Shown: positions 1 to 7,042 of the stretch, in pieces
Position numbering within the stretch: the first letter of the stretch is position 1
Layout of the letters: every line of letters begins with the position of its first letter
NCBI GenBank assembly: GCA_017308345.1
Contig: JAFKFE010000217.1
Location: forward strand, 1-7,598
Origin: Alphaproteobacteria bacterium
Lineage (GTDB): Bacteria; Pseudomonadota; Alphaproteobacteria; Rhizobiales; Rhizobiaceae
Reading direction: 5' to 3'
Length of the DNA: 7,598 bases
The notes under the pieces: generated by a model
Told to the model about the DNA's origin: nothing
What the model saw: only the letters and a program-made list of their open reading frames with translations
Database searches by the model: none
Position numbers and translations under genes: made by a program

Positions 1-668
1 GCGCCTTCATCGGCCCATGGATCGCCAAGAAATACGCCGGCAAGAACGTTGTCGTCCTGCACGACAAGAGCGCTTACGGCCAGGGCGTTGCCGACGCCGT
101 GAAGGCGACGATGAATGCCGGCGGCCTCAAGGAGGTCGACTATGAAGGCATCAATGCCGGCGAGAAGGATTATTCGGCTCTGGTCACCAACCTGAAGGAA
201 CTCAAGGCGGACGTCGTCTATTTCGGCGGCTACCACCCCGAGGCCGGCTTGATCCTGCGTCAGGCGGCGGAACAGAACGTCAAGTTCCAGCTGATCATGC
301 CGGACTCGATCGCCTCGCCGGAGTTCTGGCAGGTCGCCGGCCCGGCCGGTGAAGGCACCCTGTTCGTGTTCCCGTCCGACCCGCAGGCCAAGCCCGAGGC
401 GAAGGACGCGGTCGCCAAGATCAAGGCCGGCGGCTTCACGCCTGAAGGCTTCACGCTGTTCTCCTATGCCGTGATCCAGGCTGTCGCCGAAGGCGTCAAG
501 CGCGCCGGCACCGACGATCCGGCCAAGGTCGCGGAGGCGCTGAAGGACGGCAAGCCGATCAGCACCGTCGTCGGCGACGTCATCTTCGACGAGAAGGGCG
601 ACCTCAAGAACGCCAGCTACGACATCAACCAGTGGCACGACGGCAAATACGCGCCGATCCAGCCGTAA
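1..668 (+). CDS. Branched-chain amino acid ABC transporter substrate-binding protein (3' part)
   Basis: This is the C-terminal 221 residues of a periplasmic Leu/Ile/Val-binding protein of the LivJ/LivK type (type I periplasmic binding fold). The frame is open from base 3, so the start and signal peptide lie outside the window; the ATG at 99 is internal. Visible hallmarks are the VVVLHDKSAYGQGVAD segment, INAGEKDYSALV, VVYFGGYHPEAGLILRQA and, near the end, VIFDEKGDLKNASYDINQW, all closely matching E. coli LivJ as I recall it. The family binds branched-chain amino acids in the periplasm and delivers them to the LivHMGF permease. No permease gene follows: the stop is succeeded by a terminator, so this is either the last gene of an operon or a stand-alone binding protein. 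It converges on the leucine-degradation cluster. The exact ligand cannot be read from the sequence. Confidence 0.93.
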   Translation, partial: AFIGPWIAKKYAGKNVVVLHDKSAYGQGVADAVKATMNAGGLKEVDYEGINAGEKDYSALVTNLKELKADVVYFGGYHPEAGLILRQAAEQNVKFQLIMPDSIASPEFWQVAGPAGEGTLFVFPSDPQAKPEAKDAVAKIKAGGFTPEGFTLFSYAVIQAVAEGVKRAGTDDPAKVAEALKDGKPISTVVGDVIFDEKGDLKNASYDINQWHDGKYAPIQP

Positions 669-685
669 AGGTTCCGCGATCAAGG

Positions 686-719
686 AAATGGCCGGGCTCG
701 TCCCGGCCATTTTCGTTTA
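686..719 (+). terminator. Intrinsic terminator of the binding-protein gene
   Basis: A perfect 11-bp inverted repeat, AAATGGCCGGG (686-696) and CCCGGCCATTT (702-712), encloses a 5-nt loop (CTCGT). It begins 17 nt after the stop codon and is followed by TTTCGTTT. The GC-rich stem with trailing Ts is the classic Rho-independent form. The A-rich 5' side means it could also work weakly for transcripts arriving from mccA on the other strand. Confidence 0.8.
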
Positions 720-811
720 ATGCATGTCGCCCAAAGTGACCTCGGTTTTGGGAAAGCGACATGCATAAAACAAAGACCTGAAGCGCGTCGCATGATCAGG
801 TTCAACGCGAT
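720..811. repeat. RIME-like two-palindrome intergenic element
   Basis: The first palindrome pairs ATGCATGTCG (720-729) with CGACATGCAT (757-766), and inside it CCCAAA (730-735) pairs with TTTGGG (747-752). After a short A-rich spacer comes a second, imperfect palindromic part: ACCTGA (776-781) with TCAGGT (796-801), and CGCGT (784-788) with ACGCG (805-809). These two pairings cannot form at the same time. The layout and the core words TGCATGTCG...CGACATGCA and AAGCGCGTCGC recall the dispersed RIME repeats of rhizobia (about 108 bp, two large palindromes). That family assignment is from memory and not checked. The element lies between two convergent genes and ends against the mccA stop codon. 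Confidence 0.55.
766..801 (-). terminator. Possible terminator of mccA within the repeat
   Basis: Read on the - strand, ACCTGA and TCAGGT form a 6-bp stem with a 14-nt loop, 10 nt past the mccA stop codon. It is followed directly by CTTTGTTTTA, a T-rich run. The stem is short and an alternative pairing competes with it, so termination here is plausible but weak. The larger hairpin at 720-766 lies just downstream on the same transcript but lacks a T tract in this orientation. Confidence 0.4.
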
Positions 812-2776
812 TTAGCCTTGGCCGTCCTCCGCGAACCGCACCAGCACCGTGCCGTCGCTCACCTGGGCCCCTTCGGCCGCGATCTCGGCGACCACACCGT
901 CATGCGGGGCGGCGATCGTGTGTTCCATCTTCATCGCCTCGAGGATCAGAAGCGGCTGGCCCTTGATCACGGCATCGCCCGCCGTGGCGCGCACCAGCTT
1001 GACCAGCCCCGGCATCGGCGCGCGCAGGCTGCCCGAGGCGGCCCCGGCTTCGTCGGCCTTGGCCAGCGGATCGGGAACCGCGAAGGTGTAGCCGGCCGCG
1101 CCTTCGAAGACGGTGACGTGGCCGGGCCAGCGGGCCGTGCGCGGCATTGTCCTCAGATCGTGCGTGTTCACCGCGTCATGCGGCGCCTCCAGCGCCACCT
1201 GGAAACGGCCGTCCGGCCGTGCCGAAACCCGCGCCAGGATGTTCTCCTCGCGATAGTGCAGCCTGATACGGCGCGCGAGCGCATGGAAATGCGCGTATCC
1301 CGAGAGGGTGGACCAGGGATCGGCGGCCGGGCTCGGCATGCCGGCGTCCGTCGCGGCCAGCGCCGCCGCGGCGATCGTCTCGTCGCTCGGCGCGGGAATG
1401 GCGGTGAGCGCGTCCTGGTGCCTGCCGATCAGGCCGGTATCGACATCGCCGGCCGCGAAGTCGGGGTCAGCCGCGAGCGCCGCCAGGAAGGCGGTGTTGA
1501 CGGTCGAGCCGGCCACTTCCGTCCGCGCCAGCATTTCGCGCAGCGCGCCGAGCGCCGTGGCCCGGTCCTTGCCGTGCACAACCAGCTTGGCGATCATCGG
1601 ATCGTAGAAGGGCGAGATCGCGTCGCCGGCGCGCACGCCGGTCTCGATGCGCACAGCGGCGCCTTCCGGGGCTGCATCAGGGAATTTGAGATGATGCAGC
1701 GTGCCGGTCGCGGGCAGGAAGCCTTTCGCGGCGTCCTCGGCATAGAGGCGCGCCTCGAAGGCGTGGCCGGCAAGCACGATCTCACCTTGCGTTTTCGGCA
1801 GTTTCTCTCCGGAAGCCACACGCAATTGCCATTCGACCAGATCGACGCCGGTGACCATCTCGGTGACGGGATGTTCCACCTGGAGCCTCGTGTTCATCTC
1901 CATGAACCAGAAGCGGTCGGCTTTCAGCCCCTGAGACGCATCGACGATGAACTCGATCGTCCCCGCGCCGGAGTAATTGATCGCCTTGGCGGCCTTCACG
2001 GCCGCCTCGGTCATCGCCTTGCGCAACGCGGGCGTCATGCCGGGGGCAGGCGCCTCCTCGATCACCTTCTGGTGGCGGCGCTGGGCCGAGCAGTCGCGTT
2101 CGAAAAGATGCACGGCATTGCCGAAATTGTCGCCAAACACCTGCACTTCGATATGGCGCGGCTTGTCGACATATTTTTCCACCAGCACGCGGTCGTCGCC
2201 GAACGCCGCCTTCGCTTCGCGCCGAGCTCCGGAAAGCGCTTCCGAGAAATCGTCGGGATGGTCGACGCGCCGCATGCCCTTGCCGCCGCCGCCGGCACGC
2301 GCCTTGATCAGAACGGGATAGCCGATCTCACGCGCCTTGGAAGCAAGCAGCACGATCTCCTGCGCCTCGCCGTGATAGCCGGGCACCACCGGGACACCGG
2401 CCGTCTCCATCAGGCGTTTGGCGGCGTCCTTCAATCCCATGGCGCGGATGGAGGCGGCGGAGGGGCCGATGAAGACGAGGCCTGCCGCCATCACCTGGTC
2501 GACGAAGTCCGGGTTCTCCGACAGGAAGCCGTAGCCGGGATGGATGGCCTCCGCACCCGTGGCAAGGGCAGCGGCGACGATCCTGTCGCCGCGCAGGTAG
2601 CTTTCGCCGACGGGGGAGGGGCCGATATGCACCGCCTCGTCGGCCATCTCGACATGCAAGGCGCGGGCGTCCGCATCCGAATAGATGGCAACGGTGCGCA
2701 CGCCCAGCCTGCGGGCCGTGCGAATGACGCGGCAGGCGATCTCGCCGCGATTGGCGATCAGGATCTTGCCGAACAT
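812..2776 (-). CDS. mccA: Methylcrotonyl-CoA carboxylase, biotin-carrying alpha subunit
   Basis: The 654-residue protein carboxylates its own biotin using ATP and bicarbonate, then presents it to the beta subunit. It is assigned to 3-methylcrotonyl-CoA because ivd and mccB lie in the same cluster. Domains in order: biotin carboxylase N-domain (about 1-112, MFGKILIANRGEIACRVI); ATP-grasp (about 115-320) with the glycine loop AGGGGKGM at 161-168, HIEVQV at 208-213, RDCSAQRRHQKVIEEAP at 227-243 and MNTRLQVEHPVTE at 294-306; biotin carboxylase C-domain (about 335-445); a variable BT-type linker; and a biotinyl domain with EAMKMEH at 613-619, biotinylated Lys616. The start at 2776 is chosen because GGGAGGG lies just upstream and the protein then begins at the conserved family start; the frame is open to 2911 but that extension runs into the preceding gene. 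It lies 49 nt after that gene. Propionyl- or acetyl-CoA carboxylase is less likely given the context. Confidence 0.94.
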   Translation of the reverse strand: MFGKILIANRGEIACRVIRTARRLGVRTVAIYSDADARALHVEMADEAVHIGPSPVGESYLRGDRIVAAALATGAEAIHPGYGFLSENPDFVDQVMAAGLVFIGPSAASIRAMGLKDAAKRLMETAGVPVVPGYHGEAQEIVLLASKAREIGYPVLIKARAGGGGKGMRRVDHPDDFSEALSGARREAKAAFGDDRVLVEKYVDKPRHIEVQVFGDNFGNAVHLFERDCSAQRRHQKVIEEAPAPGMTPALRKAMTEAAVKAAKAINYSGAGTIEFIVDASQGLKADRFWFMEMNTRLQVEHPVTEMVTGVDLVEWQLRVASGEKLPKTQGEIVLAGHAFEARLYAEDAAKGFLPATGTLHHLKFPDAAPEGAAVRIETGVRAGDAISPFYDPMIAKLVVHGKDRATALGALREMLARTEVAGSTVNTAFLAALAADPDFAAGDVDTGLIGRHQDALTAIPAPSDETIAAAALAATDAGMPSPAADPWSTLSGYAHFHALARRIRLHYREENILARVSARPDGRFQVALEAPHDAVNTHDLRTMPRTARWPGHVTVFEGAAGYTFAVPDPLAKADEAGAASGSLRAPMPGLVKLVRATAGDAVIKGQPLLILEAMKMEHTIAAPHDGVVAEIAAEGAQVSDGTVLVRFAEDGQG

Positions 2777-2825
2777 GGTGCCCTCCCGTTTTTCTGCGGG
2801 TGGCGCCAGTCCAGCAGGCGCCGAC

Positions 2826-3203
2826 TTACTTCGAAACCGCGATCGCGCAGCCGCCGCTCGCGGTTTTGACCTTCCACCTTTTGAAGCCGCTCTGACAGGC
2901 GCGCAAAGCAATATCCTCCGCGGCCTTCTGCGAAGGGGCGTTCAGCTTCATGCTGCAGAAAATGTGCAGATCCACGACGCGCGAATAGAACGTCGTGGCG
3001 TAGGCAGAATGGCCGCTCGCCGCGATATAGGCAAGGTAGGATTTGTAGCAGGCTTCCTTCGGATCGAGCGAGAGAGTCGGGGAGAAACGCTTGTCGCCGA
3101 TCTTGCCGGCCAGCGATTCCGCCGAGCCGACGCTTGGTGCGACGAACGTAAGCAATCCCGCAAGTATCGAAGCAATCGCCTGCCGTGAGTATTTCGATGC
3201 CAT
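2826..3203 (-). CDS. Small exported protein with four cysteines, unknown function
   Basis: I do not recognise a family for this 125-residue protein. It begins with a convincing Sec signal peptide: basic residues K4 and R7, a hydrophobic stretch at about 9-22, and a likely cleavage after A28 (VGSA/ES). The mature part of about 97 residues has exactly four cysteines (52, 83, 103, 119), which suggests two disulfides in the periplasm. The C-terminus has an alternating pattern around AEDIALRACQ and SGGCAIAVSK, reminiscent of small secreted repeat-type domains with paired cysteines, but I would not name one. The ATG at 3203 has a G-rich upstream stretch (GGGGACGGGG) rather than a clean ribosome site. 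It lies 119 nt after the macro-domain gene and 49 nt before mccA, on the same strand. The signal peptide and regular cysteines argue that it is a real gene. Confidence 0.68.
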   Translation of the reverse strand: MASKYSRQAIASILAGLLTFVAPSVGSAESLAGKIGDKRFSPTLSLDPKEACYKSYLAYIAASGHSAYATTFYSRVVDLHIFCSMKLNAPSQKAAEDIALRACQSGFKRWKVKTASGGCAIAVSK

Positions 3204-3322
3204 TTTGACCCCGTCCCCATTTGAAAATGTAGGGTGAGGGGTAACGAATATTTTTCGTCCGTGCTAGCCGTCCGGATACAATCCACTCTTGCCTGTACCG
3301 AGGAATCTGTTGATCCATAAGT
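3204..3322 (-). promoter_or_regulatory. AT-richer intergenic gap, possible internal promoter
   Basis: This 119-nt gap is the largest in the - strand cluster and is visibly richer in A and T than its surroundings. It holds a short inverted repeat, ACGAA (3244-3248) with TTCGT (3254-3258), around a TATTT loop. On the - strand TTGTAT, lying about 40 nt before this repeat, is a poor -35 candidate with only weak -10 candidates near AAATAT. A separate promoter for the exported protein and mccA, or a processing site, is possible. No strong consensus is present. Confidence 0.25.
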
Positions 3323-3853
<531 letters not shown>

Positions 3854-3855
3854 CG

Positions 3856-5463
3856 TCACATCCTGAACACGCCGAATTTCGTCTCCTCGATGCCGGCATT
3901 GAGCGCCGCCGACAGGCTTAGCGCCAGCACCTCGCGCGTCCTTGCCGGATCGATGATGCCGTCGTCCCAGAGCCGTGCCGAGGAATAGAGCGGATGGCCT
4001 TCATGCTCATATTTCATCAGGATCGGCTTCCTGAACTTCGCTTCCTCCTCGGCACTCCATTCGCCACCCTTGCGCTCGATGCCGTCGCGCTTGACCATGG
4101 CGAGCACGGTGGCCGCCTGCTCGCCGCCCATCACCGAGATGCGCGCGTTCGGCCACATCCACAGGAAGCGAGGCGAATAGGCGCGGCCGCACATGCCGTA
4201 ATTGCCGGCGCCGAACGAACCGCCGATGATGATTGTGAGCTTCGGCACCTTCGCGGTGGCGACCGCCATCACCAGCTTGGCGCCGTCCTTGGCGATGCCG
4301 CCGGCCTCGTATTTTCGACCGACCATGAAGCCGGTGATGTTCTGCAGGAAGATCAGCGGAATCCCGCGCTGGCAGCAAAGCTCGATGAAATGCGCGCCCT
4401 TCAACGCGCTTTCCGAGAAAAGCACGCCATTGTTGCCGAGGATGCCGACCGGCATGCCATGCAGGTGGGCGAAGCCGGTGACCAATGTGGTGCCGTAGTT
4501 CTGCTTGAACTCGTCGAATTCGGAACCGTCGACGAGACGCGCGATCACCTCGCGCACGTCATAGGGTTGGCGCAGATCCGTCGGCACGACACCGTAGAGC
4601 TCCTGCGGATCGTAAAGCGGTTGAATCGGTTTCTGCAGATTCAGGCCTACGGCTTTGTTCCGATTCAGATTCCGGACGATACGCCGGCAAATGGCCAGGG
4701 CGTGCTCATCGTCCATGGCATAGTGGTCGGCGACGCCGGACAGCCTGGTGTGGACGTCGGCGCCGCCGAGTTCCTCGGCGCTGACATCCTCGCCGGTGGC
4801 GGCCTTCACCAGCGGCGGGCCGCCGAGAAAGATGGTCGCCTGGTTGCGCACCATGATCGTCTCGTCCGACATCGCCGGCACATAGGCCCCGCCCGCCGTG
4901 CAGGAACCCATGACGCAGGCGATCTGCGGGATGCCGGCCGCCGACATGTTGGCCTGGTTGTAGAAGATGCGGCCGAAATGCTCGCGGTCGGGAAACACCT
5001 CGTCCTGGTTGGGCAGATTGGCCCCGCCGCTGTCGACCAGGTAGACGCAAGGCAGATTGTTCTGCAGCGCGATCTCCTGCGCCCTGAGGTGCTTCTTCAC
5101 CGTCAGCGGATAATAGGTGCCGCCCTTCACCGTCGCGTCGTTGACGACGACCATCACCTCGGTCCCTTCGACGCGGCCGACCCCGGTGATGATGCCGGCG
5201 GACGGAATGTCCTCGCCATACATCGACCATGCCGCGAACTGGCCGACCTCGAGGAAGGGCGAGCCGGTGTCGAGCAATTGCGCCAGCCGCTCGCGCGGCA
5301 ACAGCTTGCCGCGGCCCTGATGGCGCTCGCGCGCGTCATCGGAGCCGCCGCGTTCGATGCCGGCCGCCTTCTCGGAAATGTCGGCGACCAGCGCGCGCAT
5401 GCGCTCGGCATTGGTGCGGAAAGTGTCGGAGGAGGGGGAGATCTGTGTTTGCAGTGTGGCCAT
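3856..5463 (-). CDS. mccB: Methylcrotonyl-CoA carboxylase, carboxyltransferase beta subunit
   Basis: The 535-residue protein transfers CO2 from biotin on MccA to the gamma carbon of 3-methylcrotonyl-CoA, giving 3-methylglutaconyl-CoA. It has two crotonase-like carboxyltransferase halves, about 30-295 and 300-530. Key segments are [12 protein letters not shown] at 142-153, [13 protein letters not shown] at 186-198, an oxyanion-hole region, and [16 protein letters not shown] at 414-429, where the second half binds biotin. The [18 protein letters not shown] and [20 protein letters not shown] segments are typical of the MCC/geranyl-CoA carboxylase lineage rather than propionyl-CoA carboxylase. 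Length matches LiuB of Pseudomonas (535, from memory). An in-frame GTG at 5472 would add three residues and sit 3 nt after the preceding stop; neither start has a strong ribosome site, so coupled reinitiation is likely. Ivd in the cluster favours MCC over geranyl-CoA carboxylase. Confidence 0.95.
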   Translation of the reverse strand: MATLQTQISPSSDTFRTNAERMRALVADISEKAAGIERGGSDDARERHQGRGKLLPRERLAQLLDTGSPFLEVGQFAAWSMYGEDIPSAGIITGVGRVEGTEVMVVVNDATVKGGTYYPLTVKKHLRAQEIALQNNLPCVYLVDSGGANLPNQDEVFPDREHFGRIFYNQANMSAAGIPQIACVMGSCTAGGAYVPAMSDETIMVRNQATIFLGGPPLVKAATGEDVSAEELGGADVHTRLSGVADHYAMDDEHALAICRRIVRNLNRNKAVGLNLQKPIQPLYDPQELYGVVPTDLRQPYDVREVIARLVDGSEFDEFKQNYGTTLVTGFAHLHGMPVGILGNNGVLFSESALKGAHFIELCCQRGIPLIFLQNITGFMVGRKYEAGGIAKDGAKLVMAVATAKVPKLTIIIGGSFGAGNYGMCGRAYSPRFLWMWPNARISVMGGEQAATVLAMVKRDGIERKGGEWSAEEEAKFRKPILMKYEHEGHPLYSSARLWDDGIIDPARTREVLALSLSAALNAGIEETKFGVFRM

Positions 5464-5475
5464 GCCGTGCACTCA

Positions 5476-5823
5476 TCAATTTCCGGACGGCGAAGAGGAT
5501 GCCGCCCATTTCAATATCAGACGAATGAACCTTTGGATTTCGGCTTCATATCCTTTGGGAGGCAGGCCACGGAGACGTCCGCTGAGGTTCGTAACGTCTA
5601 CTTCGATTTGTTTGATCTTAGGATTTCTAGCAATCAAGATTATGCGAGCTGGGTCGGCAGGGTCGAGCGATACCTTCCGGATCAGTCTCTGCTTCCGTAG
5701 GCGCCTGGCGATTTCCATCCTCAATTCGTTAATGCCCGTATTGCCGTTGGTCTTTGCGGCCATTAGCGCAGGCAGCATTGGCAAAGCGAAGGCGAGGAGC
5801 TGGCGTCGGCTAACTTCTCCCAT
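5476..5823 (-). CDS. Small basic protein of unknown function inside the leucine operon
   Basis: I do not recognise this 115-residue protein. Its N-terminus, MGEVSRRQLLAFALPML, has twin arginines at 6-7 followed by a hydrophobic stretch to about 23, resembling a Tat-type or non-cleaved export signal, though no good cleavage site is visible. The rest is very basic (RRLRKQRLIRK near 40-50), with a beta-rich centre (ARIILIARN, IKQIEVDVTNL) and an amphipathic C-terminal part; it has no cysteine. It fits tightly between its neighbours: its ATG lies 6 nt after the ivd stop, and its stop lies 3 or 12 nt before the two possible mccB starts. That fit supports a real gene. Base composition is unlike its neighbours: 124 of 240 bases are G or C over 5521-5760 (52%), against 44 of 60 in one ivd stretch (6001-6060). 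This suggests insertion from elsewhere or relaxed selection. Confidence 0.66.
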   Translation of the reverse strand: MGEVSRRQLLAFALPMLPALMAAKTNGNTGINELRMEIARRLRKQRLIRKVSLDPADPARIILIARNPKIKQIEVDVTNLSGRLRGLPPKGYEAEIQRFIRLILKWAASSSPSGN

Positions 5824-5829
5824 CCGTGC

Positions 5830-6993
5830 TCACACCCCCTCCGCCATGATCTCGCGGCCGATCAGCCAGCGGCGGATCTCGCTGGTGCCGGCGCCGATCT
5901 CGTAGAGCTTGGCGTCGCGCAGCAGACGCCCGGTCGGGTAGTCGTTGATATAGCCGTTGCCGCCGAGCAGCTGGATCGCGTCGAGAGCCATCTGCGTCGC
6001 TTTCTCGGCCGCGAACAGCACGCAGCCGGCGGCGTCCTTGCGCGTGGTCTCGCCGCGGTCGCAGGCGGCGGCCACCGCATAGACATAGGCGCGGGCGGCG
6101 TTCATCGTCGAGTACATGTCGGCGAGCTTGCCCTGCACCAGCTGGAAGGTGCCGATCGGCTGGCCGAACTGCTTGCGCTCCTGCACGTAAGGCACGGCGA
6201 CGTCGAGACAGGCCGCCATCAGCCCGATCGGCCCGCCCGAAAGCACTGCCCGTTCATAGTCGAGCCCGGACATCAGCACTTCGACGCCGCGCCCTTCCTC
6301 ATGCAGCACATTCTCGAACGGCACCTCGACATTCTCGAACACCAGCTCGCCGGTGTTGGAGCCGCGCATGCCGAGCTTGTCGAGCTTCTGCGCGACCGAA
6401 AAGCCGGCCATCGTCTTTTCGACGATGAAAGCGGTGATGCCGCGCGAATGGCGCTCCGGGTCGGTCTTGGCATAGACCACCATCGTGCCGGCATCGGGGC
6501 CGTTGGTGATCCACATTTTCGAGCCGTTGAGCACATAGCGGTCGTTGCGCTTTTCGGCGCGCAGGCGCAGCGACACCACGTCGGAGCCGGCGCCGGGCTC
6601 CGACATCGCCAGCGCGCCGACGGTTTCGCCCGAGCAAAGGGCAGGCAGGTATTTCTCCTTCTGCGCCGGAGTGGCCCAGCGATTGATCTGGTTGACGCAG
6701 AGATTCGAGTGCGCGCCATAGGAGAGGCCGACCGAGGCCGACGCGCGCGAAATCTCCTCCATCGCCACGACATGCGCGAGATAGTTCATGCCGGTCCCGC
6801 CGAAATCGGGGTCGGCGGTGATGCCGAGCAGGCCGAGCGCGCCGAGCTCGCCCCATAGATGCGCCGGAAACTCGTTGGAACGGTCGATCTCCGCCGCTAT
6901 CGGCGCGATCCTGTCCTGGGCAAAGCGCCGTACCGTGTCGCGCAACGCCTCGATGTCGGGATCAAGTCCGAAGCTGAGCGTTTTCGTGTACAT
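5830..6993 (-). CDS. ivd: Isovaleryl-CoA dehydrogenase
   Basis: The 387-residue FAD enzyme oxidises isovaleryl-CoA to 3-methylcrotonyl-CoA in leucine degradation and passes electrons to electron-transfer flavoprotein. It has the acyl-CoA dehydrogenase order: helical N-domain (about 1-125), beta domain (about 126-235) and helical C-domain. The first family signature is [13 protein letters not shown] at 129-141; KMWITNG follows at 159-165; the second signature spans 341-360 (QLLGGNGY onward). The catalytic base appears to be Glu247 in [13 protein letters not shown], the position used by isovaleryl-CoA dehydrogenases, while the C-terminal [12 protein letters not shown] lacks the glutamate that short- and medium-chain enzymes use there. 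This supports the specific assignment. The start at 6993 is chosen because GGGAGGA lies 5 nt upstream; the frame is open to 7092, but that extension overlaps the TetR gene and is proline-rich noise. Length equals LiuA as I recall it. Confidence 0.96.
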   Translation of the reverse strand: MYTKTLSFGLDPDIEALRDTVRRFAQDRIAPIAAEIDRSNEFPAHLWGELGALGLLGITADPDFGGTGMNYLAHVVAMEEISRASASVGLSYGAHSNLCVNQINRWATPAQKEKYLPALCSGETVGALAMSEPGAGSDVVSLRLRAEKRNDRYVLNGSKMWITNGPDAGTMVVYAKTDPERHSRGITAFIVEKTMAGFSVAQKLDKLGMRGSNTGELVFENVEVPFENVLHEEGRGVEVLMSGLDYERAVLSGGPIGLMAACLDVAVPYVQERKQFGQPIGTFQLVQGKLADMYSTMNAARAYVYAVAAACDRGETTRKDAAGCVLFAAEKATQMALDAIQLLGGNGYINDYPTGRLLRDAKLYEIGAGTSEIRRWLIGREIMAEGV

Positions 6994-6998
6994 GCCGT

Positions 6999-7005
6999 TC
7001 CTCCC
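6999..7005 (-). promoter_or_regulatory. Strong ribosome binding site of ivd
   Basis: Read on the - strand, GGGAGGA precedes the ATG at 6993 by 5 nt. It is the best Shine-Dalgarno match in the window and settles the ivd start against the longer open frame. Confidence 0.75.
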
Positions 7006-7008
7006 TGC

Positions 7009-7037
7009 GCACGCCCCGGTCTTCGTGGGGATCGTGC
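7009..7037 (-). promoter_or_regulatory. Imperfect inverted repeat between regulator gene and ivd
   Basis: GCACG-CCCC (7009-7017) pairs with GGGG-AT-CGTGC (7027-7037), a 9-bp stem with a 2-nt bulge and a 9-nt loop. It fills most of the 49-nt gap between the TetR stop and the ivd start and ends just before the ivd ribosome site. There is no T tract, so it is not an ordinary terminator. It could be an operator, an RNA hairpin that sets the ratio of regulator to enzyme, or chance in GC-rich DNA. Confidence 0.3.
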
Positions 7038-7042
7038 CTGTA

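Noticed and set aside
260..454. - strand open frame of 64 codons within the binding-protein gene
   Set aside because: It is wholly antisense to a conserved Leu/Ile/Val-binding protein sequence and has no independent support.
818..2869. Long + strand open frame of 683 codons opposite mccA
   Set aside because: It lies antisense to a gene with full biotin carboxylase motifs. The translation is rich in Arg, Gly, His and Asp without any recognisable domain, as expected from the complement of GC-rich codons.
2777..2911. N-terminal extension of mccA by 45 residues
   Set aside because: It overlaps the preceding gene, is low-complexity Arg/Ala/Lys sequence, and ignores the GGGAGGG ribosome site before the conserved start at 2776.
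3244..3258. Short hairpin ACGAA/TTCGT as a terminator of the macro gene
   Set aside because: The stem is only 5 bp and AT-rich and is not followed by a T run on the - strand, so it was kept only as a detail of the intergenic gap.
3994..5700. Long + strand open frame of 568 codons opposite mccB and the small unknown gene
   Set aside because: It is antisense to a well-supported carboxyltransferase gene, crosses a gene boundary, and has shadow-type composition with no domain.
6301..6858. + strand open frame opposite ivd
   Set aside because: It mirrors the ivd codons and has no domain or ribosome site that I could see.
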